5,096 bases of DNA from Mycobacterium sp. (GTDB lineage: Bacteria; Actinomycetota; Actinomycetes; Mycobacteriales; Mycobacteriaceae). A program made the position numbers and the translations under genes. This document shows, one piece after another, positions 1-5,096 of the stretch (the stretch's first letter is position 1; each line of letters begins with the position of its first letter). Under the pieces are notes generated by a model that saw only the letters and a list, made by a program, of their open reading frames with translations, was not told the DNA's origin and made no database searches. The stretch is taken from the NCBI GenBank assembly GCA_018500005.2, contig JAHBAP020000048.1:1-5096 (forward strand), in the 5' to 3' direction.

Positions 1-24
1 CCCCGGCATGGTGATCGTTTTCCG
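1..24 (-). pseudogene. In-frame continuation of mmpL beyond the stop codon
   Basis: Read on the minus strand in the same frame as the truncated mmpL, the eight codons after TAA give R-K-T-I-T-M-P-G. MmpL proteins usually have a stretch like YRNPITML at this point, just inside TM2. The family resemblance therefore continues without a frame change, and the stop occupies the place of the usual Tyr. A TAC-to-TAA change explains this better than an indel in the C7 run at 28-34. The rest of the gene lies beyond the window. Confidence 0.5.
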
Positions 25-633
25 TTACCCCCCCAGCAGCCCCAGCGGGCCGAGTGCGGCGGCCGCAATCTCGGTCGGCCTGCGGTCGCCCTCCCCGGCC
101 GCCGCCGCTGATCTCACGGTGGCCGCCGGTCCGGCCAGATGCGCCTGCAGCGAGCTACCCGCCGTTTCGGCGGCCACGATCTCCGAGACCCGCGTGAACG
201 ACGCGTAGGCCCGCGGTGTGCCGAGCGCGCCGGCCAGACCCATCGGGATCACCCATGCCTTGCCGTCCTTGCTGGCCAAAAACGAACGCAGAGTGGGCGT
301 TTCGATAAAATCCTGCAGCATCACGACATCGTCGGAATTATCCCGCAGGGCATCGACCAACCGCCGATAGACGGCCTCCTGGTCGGGGCCGAGTCCGCGC
401 TCGTCACTCAGGACCACCAGCAGGAGATCGTCGGTTCCGGTCTCCTGGAAACCTTTGGTCATCTCCTGCGCAGTGACACTGGACGGCGCGTCGGCGGGCA
501 ACATGGCAAGCGGGTTCTTCTGCGCCATGTCGTTCAGGTTCGGCATGGTCAGCGGCAACGCAACCGCCATCGCGATCCAGAACGCGATCACGGCGAAGGG
601 CCACCGCACAACGAAATTGGCTATTCGTCGCAC
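25..633 (-). CDS. mmpL10: MmpL-family lipid transporter, N-terminal part, ends at a premature stop
   Basis: This encodes 202 residues, whereas MmpL (RND superfamily) transporters usually have about 950-1000. Residues 10-30 are a typical MmpL start: RWPF, then a hydrophobic TM1 (about 13-30). Residues 31-185 form the first extracytoplasmic porter domain, with family-like stretches NPLAMLPADAP (40-50), VVMLQDF (103-109), SKDGKAW (121-127) and AGPAATV (167-173). TM2 should start near 188, but the frame stops at TAA (25-27) after LLGG. The GTG start at 633 is fixed by an in-frame TAG 9 bases upstream; a weak AGG lies 5 bases before it. It sits 22 bases downstream of papA3, so co-transcription is likely. 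MmpL10 exports trehalose glycolipids made by the neighbouring PKS and PapA3. The paralogue name rests on this context; MmpL membership is much surer. As read, the product lacks most membrane helices and could not transport. Either the gene is broken or the window edge carries sequence error. Confidence 0.85.
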   Translation of the reverse strand: MRRIANFVVRWPFAVIAFWIAMAVALPLTMPNLNDMAQKNPLAMLPADAPSSVTAQEMTKGFQETGTDDLLLVVLSDERGLGPDQEAVYRRLVDALRDNSDDVVMLQDFIETPTLRSFLASKDGKAWVIPMGLAGALGTPRAYASFTRVSEIVAAETAGSSLQAHLAGPAATVRSAAAAGEGDRRPTEIAAAALGPLGLLGG

Positions 634-655
634 GACGACCTACACACCGCGCGCC

Positions 656-2077
656 CTAAACACCACGCCCCCAGTCCCCACCGTCCGCGACCTGCTGACA
701 TACCGACTTCATCGCCGCGATGTACCGGGCGATCGACTTCCGGGCGATCGGGTTGTCCGGGCCGAGCACAGACATCACGGTTCCCTCGTCGTAGAGGAAG
801 ACGTAAATCGTGAGCTGGTAGGAGAACCGGCCATCCGAGTAGATGCCGATGTTGTTGGAGTAGCCCATGTCGGTCGCCGCGATGATGGCGTTGAGTGGAG
901 CGGCGCCCCCGTGCAGGAAGTCCGCGACCGGGAACTTCGGACGGGGTTTCTCCAGCCCCGGCGCAAGCTCGAGTACCCGGTAGTAGGGCACCCTCGCCAG
1001 TTTCTGGCCCGTGTCGAAGGATTCCTGCGCCGCCCAGGCGGCCTCCCCGAACGAGGTGGCCGCGATCGGAACGGTGATCGGGACGAGTCCGGTGAACCAG
1101 CCCTGGGTCGTGAAGTTGTCCGACGTCCGTCTGGTGTCCCGCGGGGTGAGTCCGTAGTACGTCGCAGCACCGGTCAGTTCGTGTTCCACCTTGGCGCTGC
1201 AGGCGAACAGACCACCCACGAAGCGGACGCCCGCCGTGGCGCATGCGGCTTCGAAACGCTTGGTCTGCTCGGCATCCATGATCTTCTCGCCGACCATCTC
1301 CGCCACCGTGGGCTCCAGCGGATTGCCTAGCGGCAAGGGGAATTCCGGAAGCGTGCCGTTGTTGCTCTCAGCAAACTCGATCCAGGCGCGAACCTCCGGT
1401 GAATCGAGGGTCAGATTCGATGTCGCCTCGCGCTCCTGGAGGCAGAAATCGTCGAAACTTCCCGCCTCCGGCAGGGGCAACGGCTCCCCGTTCACGCTCA
1501 GTGACGTGTACATCCCGTGCGCTTCGAGCATGGTGATGCCGATCAGGGCCGCGTCGCCGTGAACGTGATCGATGCTGGCATAGAAATCGAAATGATCGTC
1601 GCTCTGGACAATTCCGAAAGAAAAACAACCCCACTCGAATGGCGTCGGAATATCGACCATATGTTTGCGCGCTTCTTCGATGGACATTTCGCCGTGATCC
1701 ACCGGGGCGAATTCGATATCGGCGGGATCTGCCATGGTTCGCCGGACAATGTCGCCTTCGCCGTCGTATTCGAACCAGCTGCGATATGTGTCGTGCCGCC
1801 GAAGATAGGCGTTTATTGCGTGCGTCATGGCTACGATATCGCACTGACCGGGAACTTCGCAGGTAGCGATGATTTGTCTGGAATAGTCCAGTCCGACCGC
1901 TTCCTGGTGGTATACACCACGAAGGTGTTGGCCCTGCATAAAGCTTACCGGCACCGGACTGACCGGCGCCCGACTCGCCTTTTCCAGTGCCTCAGCAGTC
2001 GGGTGCCAAGAAATAAGAGAGCCCGGAGCCGGCGACCAATCATCAACCGTGCCGATCGTAATCTTCCCGATCTGCAA
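656..2077 (-). CDS. papA3: PapA3-type polyketide-associated acyltransferase
   Basis: This complete 473-residue protein has the usual length of the PapA1/PapA2/PapA3 group. These are condensation-domain-like, CoA-dependent or PKS-linked acyltransferases that acylate trehalose on the cytoplasmic side. The catalytic HxxxD motif is present as H171-V-H-G-D175 within SIDHVHGDA. Other stretches that I recognise from mycobacterial PapA3 are TIGTVDDW (7-14), PGQCDI (76-81), RRHDTYRSWF (93-102), YYGLTPRDTRRT (307-318), TQGWFTGL (324-331), AAPLNA (392-397) and NNIGIYSDGR (408-417). The C-terminus DGGDWGRGV is also typical. The start is TTG at 2077: GGGAGGAAA lies immediately upstream, and an in-frame TAG 24 bases further up rules out a longer form. 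It leads an apparent operon with mmpL and diverges from the PKS. In Mycobacterium tuberculosis PapA3 makes polyacyltrehalose; in other mycobacteria its orthologue makes trehalose polyphleates. The gene looks intact. Confidence 0.93.
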   Translation of the reverse strand: MQIGKITIGTVDDWSPAPGSLISWHPTAEALEKASRAPVSPVPVSFMQGQHLRGVYHQEAVGLDYSRQIIATCEVPGQCDIVAMTHAINAYLRRHDTYRSWFEYDGEGDIVRRTMADPADIEFAPVDHGEMSIEEARKHMVDIPTPFEWGCFSFGIVQSDDHFDFYASIDHVHGDAALIGITMLEAHGMYTSLSVNGEPLPLPEAGSFDDFCLQEREATSNLTLDSPEVRAWIEFAESNNGTLPEFPLPLGNPLEPTVAEMVGEKIMDAEQTKRFEAACATAGVRFVGGLFACSAKVEHELTGAATYYGLTPRDTRRTSDNFTTQGWFTGLVPITVPIAATSFGEAAWAAQESFDTGQKLARVPYYRVLELAPGLEKPRPKFPVADFLHGGAAPLNAIIAATDMGYSNNIGIYSDGRFSYQLTIYVFLYDEGTVMSVLGPDNPIARKSIARYIAAMKSVCQQVADGGDWGRGV

Positions 2078-2080
2078 AAC

Positions 2081-2089
2081 TTTCCTCCC
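2081..2089 (-). promoter_or_regulatory. Strong ribosome binding site of papA3
   Basis: The minus strand reads GGGAGGAAA here. The GGAGGA core ends 5 bases before the TTG at 2077. This close match to the 16S anti-Shine-Dalgarno decides for the unusual TTG start, since no ATG or GTG is available in frame between it and the upstream TAG. Confidence 0.8.
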
Positions 2090-2108
2090 GACTCTGACCG
2101 TCTACAGC

Positions 2109-2123
2109 TCGCCGACTCGGCGA
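2109..2123. promoter_or_regulatory. Perfect 15-base dyad, candidate operator
   Basis: TCGCCGA-C-TCGGCGA is a perfect 7-base inverted repeat around one central base. It lies 32-46 bases upstream of the papA3 start codon and about 270 bases upstream of the pks start. The tight spacing looks more like a binding site for a dimeric regulator (TetR or MarR size) than a transcription terminator, and no T-tract follows. In GC-rich DNA such a dyad may also arise by chance. The regulator is unknown. Confidence 0.4.
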
Positions 2124-2376
2124 CACTGTGGCGAACTCCAAGATAGCCCCCGCGGCTGAGGCCTTCGCCGCTGAACCCGACGGGCGAGACCCGACCCATG
2201 GTGCCGCCGAGATGCGCGGCCCCGAGCCTGCCCGACCAGCACGGTATGTCCGGTCAGCAACTCACATGCAATACTGGCCGACGGGAGATGAGCCGGCCGT
2301 GCTCGGCCGTGGCCGTCCACCAAGCCGGTCTCGGCTGTGACGCCTCTCCCGGATGGCATCGACAACTCTCCAGCCG

Positions 2377-2385
2377 AGGCGGGGG
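2377..2385 (+). promoter_or_regulatory. Probable ribosome binding site of pks
   Basis: AGGCGGGGG ends 9 bases before the ATG at 2395. The match is modest, but it is better than anything before the alternative in-frame ATG at 2353, which is preceded by CTCTCCCGG and would add 14 residues (MASTTLQPRRGYNL). The start at 2395 is therefore preferred. Confidence 0.45.
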
Positions 2386-2394
2386 TACAACCTC

Positions 2395-5096
2395 ATGGCG
2401 ACTACTGAACGCTCGGCGGACCAGGCACCCCGTTTCGCGATCATCGGCTACGCGGCCCGCCTCCCCGGCGCCGCCGGCGCCGAACAGTACTGGGACGTGC
2501 TTCGCTCCGGCACGGACGCGGTGTCGGAGATCACGCCGGATCGGTGGGACGCCGAGAAGTTCTTCGACCCCGACCCGGCCGCCCCCGGGAAGATCGTCAC
2601 CCGCCGGGCCGGTCTGGTCGAGGATGTGGCCGGATTCGACGCACCATTCTTCGGAGTCTCGGCCCGCGAGGCGGACTGGATCGACCCCCAGCACCGGTTG
2701 CTGCTGGAGACGGCGTGGAGGGCCGTGGAGCATGCCGGAATAGCGCCCACCAGCTTGGCGAACAGCCGTACCGGTGTCTTCGTCGGCCTGGCCACTCACG
2801 ATTACCTGGGCATGGCCTCCGATGAACTGCGGTACGCCGAACTCGAGGCCTATCTGGCCATCGGCACGTCCGGCGCGGCCGGCGCGGGCCGGATCAGCTA
2901 CCGCCTGGGACTTCAAGGTCCCGCGGTCAGTGTGGACACGGCCTGCAGTTCGTCGCTGGTGGCGATCCACCAGGCCTGCCAGGCGCTGCGACTCGGGGAA
3001 TGCGAACTCGCACTGGCGGGCGGAGCCAACGCGCTACTCACGCCGGCCACCATGATCCCCTTCTCGCAGTCGCGAATGTTGGCACCCGACGGCAAATGCA
3101 AGACATTCGACGCGGCCGCCGACGGCTACGTCCGCGGCGAGGGCTGCGGAGTGATCGTTATCAAGCGCCTCGAGGACGCCCTCCGGGACGGCGACCGGAT
3201 CCGCGCGGTGATCCGCGGCAGCGCGGTCAACCAGGATGGCGCATCGGGCGGTCTGACCGTGCCCAACGGTGTCGCCCAGCAGCGGGTTATCACCGAGGCG
3301 CTGGCCTGGGCCGGGGTCGCCCCCGCCGAGGTCGATTATCTGGAGGCGCACGGGACGGGGACATCGCTTGGCGATCCCATCGAGGTCCAGGCCGCGGCGG
3401 CCGTCCTGGGGCAGGGTCGCGATGCGGGACGGCCACTGCTGATCGGCTCGGCCAAGACGAACATCGGCCACCTGGAGGCCGCGGCCGGTATCGCCGGGGT
3501 CCTCAAGGTGGTCCTGTCGCTTGAGCACCAGGAACTGCCGCCGCATCTGAACTTCAGCAATCCCTCACCGCATATCCCATGGGACCGCATTCCGGTTCGG
3601 GTCACCGCCGAGTCCGTCGGCTGGGAGCGCACCGACCGGCCGCGTATCGCGGGGGTCAGCTCGTTCGGATTCACCGGCACCAACGCCCACGTCATCCTGG
3701 AGGAGGCGCCGGAGGCGACGACCATCGGCACGACCATCGGCACGACCATCGGCACGACCATCAGCACCGAGGCCCCGGAGGCCGCGCCCGCGGGCGCCCA
3801 GGCCGATGCTCACCGCGAGCGGTTCATGGTGCTGCCTGTGTCCGCGCGCACCCCGGCTGCACTGGCGCAGACCGCGGCGAACTATCGCGACTGGCTGTCG
3901 GAGCACCCCGAGGCCTCGCTGGCCGAAGTCTGTCTGACCGCCGGTACGGCCCGCGCCCACTTCGAACAGCGGGCCGCCTGCGTGGTGGATTCGCTCGACT
4001 CCGCCCGCGAACTGCTCGACGCGCTGGCCGACGACCGGCCGGCACCCGGCCTGGTCCGCGGCGACAGCGGCGACATCCCCAAGACCGCCTGGCTGTTCCC
4101 CGGTCAGGGCAGTCAGTACGCCGGTATGGCACATGAGCTGTTCGAAACCGAGCCGGTGTTCGCCGAGACGATGACCCAGGTCGCCGACGCGGTCGCCGAC
4201 GTGATCGATACGCCACTGCTCGACGTCATCTTCGCCGCGGACGATCCGGAGAATCTGCAGCAGACCCGACACGCCCAGCCGGCGATCTTCGCCGTGGAGA
4301 TGGGCCTGGCCCGCCTGTGGCAGTCGTGGGGACTGCAGCCCGACGTGCTGCTCGGGCACAGCGTCGGCCAATACGCGGCGGCATGCGTCGCCGGGGTGTT
4401 CAGCCTCCAGGACGGCGCCCGGCTGCTCGCCGAGCGCGGGCGGCTCTTCGGTGATCTGCCGGCGGGTGGACGGATGGCGGCGATCTTCGCCGACCCGGAC
4501 CGCGTCGAACGCTTCACCGACGAGTTCCCGAGTCTCTCGGTTGCCGCCTACAACGGCTCCAACACCGTTCTGTCCGGATCGGGAACCGACCTCGAGCAGG
4601 CTGTTGCCCGACTGACCGCCGACGGCGTCCGCTGCGACTGGCTGGAGACCAGCCACGCCTTCCACTCCGCTCTGCTCGATCCCGCCCTCGACGAGTTCGA
4701 GGCCTATGCGAACCGATTCGAGTTCGCCTCTCCGCAAAGGATTTTGGTCTGCAACCGGACCGGCGCCGCCCTCGGGCGCACAGCCAAGCTCGACGGTGCC
4801 TACTGGCGTCGCCATTCACGCCAGCCGGTCGAGTTCGCCAAGGGCGTGGCCACCCTGGCTGGACTGGGGTGCACGCTGCTGCTGGAAGTCGGTCCGCAGC
4901 CGGTGCTGACCGCCACCGCACTGCGCGCCTGGCCGGATACCGCGGCCACCCCCAAGGCCGTCCCGTCGCTGCGCCGAAACGTCGCCGACGTACGCCAGAT
5001 CGCCGAGGCCGTCGCCGGAACCTACATCGCCGGACACCTGCCCGACTTCGGCGCACTGGTGCCCGCGCCGACCCGCAAACTGGACCTGCCGACCTA
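2395..5096 (+). CDS. pks: Modular type I polyketide synthase, N-terminal KS-AT part (runs off window)
   Basis: The frame stays open for 900 codons and leaves the window in a partial codon TA. KS (about residues 12-435) has the catalytic triad C184 (DTACSS), H319 ([12 protein letters not shown]) and H359 ([10 protein letters not shown]), ending at [15 protein letters not shown] linker follows, with a TTIG repeat at 442-457. AT (about 565-860) has FPGQGSQ (568-574), nucleophile S656 in GHSVG, R681, and HAFH (754-757) with catalytic H757. HAFH and GHSVG are signatures of malonyl-CoA choice. No loading ACP or docking helix precedes the KS. The final LDLPT-(Y) is the usual lead-in to YPFQ/WQ before a dehydratase, so reducing domains and an ACP probably follow outside. 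Paired with divergent papA3 and mmpL, it probably builds the acyl chain of a trehalose ester; phleic-acid synthesis fits best, but the reductive domains needed to prove this are not visible. A different lipid product remains possible. Confidence 0.95.
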   Translation, partial: MATTERSADQAPRFAIIGYAARLPGAAGAEQYWDVLRSGTDAVSEITPDRWDAEKFFDPDPAAPGKIVTRRAGLVEDVAGFDAPFFGVSAREADWIDPQHRLLLETAWRAVEHAGIAPTSLANSRTGVFVGLATHDYLGMASDELRYAELEAYLAIGTSGAAGAGRISYRLGLQGPAVSVDTACSSSLVAIHQACQALRLGECELALAGGANALLTPATMIPFSQSRMLAPDGKCKTFDAAADGYVRGEGCGVIVIKRLEDALRDGDRIRAVIRGSAVNQDGASGGLTVPNGVAQQRVITEALAWAGVAPAEVDYLEAHGTGTSLGDPIEVQAAAAVLGQGRDAGRPLLIGSAKTNIGHLEAAAGIAGVLKVVLSLEHQELPPHLNFSNPSPHIPWDRIPVRVTAESVGWERTDRPRIAGVSSFGFTGTNAHVILEEAPEATTIGTTIGTTIGTTISTEAPEAAPAGAQADAHRERFMVLPVSARTPAALAQTAANYRDWLSEHPEASLAEVCLTAGTARAHFEQRAACVVDSLDSARELLDALADDRPAPGLVRGDSGDIPKTAWLFPGQGSQYAGMAHELFETEPVFAETMTQVADAVADVIDTPLLDVIFAADDPENLQQTRHAQPAIFAVEMGLARLWQSWGLQPDVLLGHSVGQYAAACVAGVFSLQDGARLLAERGRLFGDLPAGGRMAAIFADPDRVERFTDEFPSLSVAAYNGSNTVLSGSGTDLEQAVARLTADGVRCDWLETSHAFHSALLDPALDEFEAYANRFEFASPQRILVCNRTGAALGRTAKLDGAYWRRHSRQPVEFAKGVATLAGLGCTLLLEVGPQPVLTATALRAWPDTAATPKAVPSLRRNVADVRQIAEAVAGTYIAGHLPDFGALVPAPTRKLDLPT
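3718..3765 (+). repeat. 12-base tandem repeat, four copies, in the KS-AT linker of pks
   Basis: Three exact copies of ACGACCATCGGC are followed by a fourth copy with one base changed (AGC for GGC at the last codon). The unit is four codons, so copy number can change without breaking the frame. It encodes [16 protein letters not shown] (residues 442-457), directly after the conserved end of the KS and before the proline/alanine-rich part of the linker. It is probably a low-complexity spacer extension. Confidence 0.9.

Larger units (their letters stand above)
2078..2394. promoter_or_regulatory. Divergent intergenic control region between papA3 and pks
   Basis: These 317 bases separate the two divergently read start codons, so they should hold both promoters. 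Apart from the papA3 ribosome site and the dyad at 2109-2123, I see a cluster of GGCCGT words (2295-2300, 2305-2310, 2311-2316), a short inverted repeat AGCCG-gtct-CGGCT (2323-2336) and the GC-rich leader before pks. No convincing -10/-35 pair stands out on either strand. No small gene with supporting features was seen; open frames here look like chance frames in GC-rich DNA. Confidence 0.6.

Noticed and set aside
28..34. A C7 homopolymer as the cause of an mmpL frameshift
   Set aside because: Family-like residues (RKTITMP) continue in the original frame after the stop; shifting by one base either way gives no MmpL resemblance, so a substitution is the better explanation.
61..160. A plus-strand reading with DLTVAAGPA that resembles the MmpL motif GPAATVADLT backwards
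   Set aside because: It is a coincidence of the complementary codons for GPAATV; the rest of that plus-strand frame shows no MmpL features.
139..1330. Long plus-strand frames (139-813 and 455-1330) antisense to mmpL and papA3
   Set aside because: They are Arg/Pro/His-rich shadow translations of two clearly recognised minus-strand genes.
2323..2336. AGCCG-gtct-CGGCT hairpin as a terminator or riboswitch element
   Set aside because: The stem is only 5 bases, with no T-tract and no gene ending nearby; such stems are common by chance at this GC content.
2353..2394. A longer pks start at the ATG at 2353
   Set aside because: It has no Shine-Dalgarno and would add 14 residues with no similarity to a KS N-terminus; the ATG at 2395 has a better leader.
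2254..2970. A 238-codon minus-strand frame covering the pks start and the intergenic region
   Set aside because: It runs antisense into the conserved KS, shows no recognisable domain and has no good start signal.
3565..4815. A 416-codon open frame on the minus strand, antisense to the PKS AT
   Set aside because: The plus strand carries complete KS and AT domains with all catalytic residues. The antisense frame has low-complexity Gly/Arg/Val composition and is a mirror of GC-rich codon bias.

Overview
The window is GC-rich, with the C/G-biased third codon positions and lipid genes of a mycolic-acid actinobacterium. The combination of an MmpL transporter, a PapA3-type acyltransferase and a type I PKS points to Mycobacterium or Mycobacteroides, or a close relative such as Gordonia, Nocardia or Williamsia. 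The species cannot be fixed from this piece. The odd length, with a gene broken at each end, suggests a short contig or an excerpt.

Layout: (1) Minus strand, 1-633: the N-terminal fifth of an MmpL-family lipid transporter. It ends at an in-frame TAA where TM2 should begin, and the reading frame continues in MmpL-like fashion to the window edge. (2) Minus strand, 656-2077: a complete PapA3-type polyketide-associated acyltransferase with a TTG start and a strong Shine-Dalgarno, 22 bases upstream of mmpL and probably in one operon with it. (3) 2078-2394: a divergent control region of about 317 bases with a perfect 15-base dyad next to papA3. (4) Plus strand, 2395 to the right edge: the first 900 codons of a modular type I PKS, with a complete KS, a complete malonyl-type AT, and a cut at the start of the expected dehydratase region.

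Together these look like the pks / papA3 / mmpL10 core of a trehalose-ester glycolipid locus. The PKS would make a long acyl chain, PapA3 would transfer acyl groups to trehalose, and MmpL10 would move the glycolipid across the membrane. The AT carries the malonyl signature HAFH. That fits phleic-acid chains (trehalose polyphleates, TPP) better than the methyl-branched chains of DAT/PAT or sulfolipids, which need methylmalonyl-CoA. The divergent pks / papA3-mmpL10 order also matches the TPP locus known from non-tuberculous mycobacteria. This is therefore a known type of system. The unusual points are the apparent nonsense codon in mmpL, a 12-base tandem repeat in the KS-AT linker, and the dyad in the divergent promoter.
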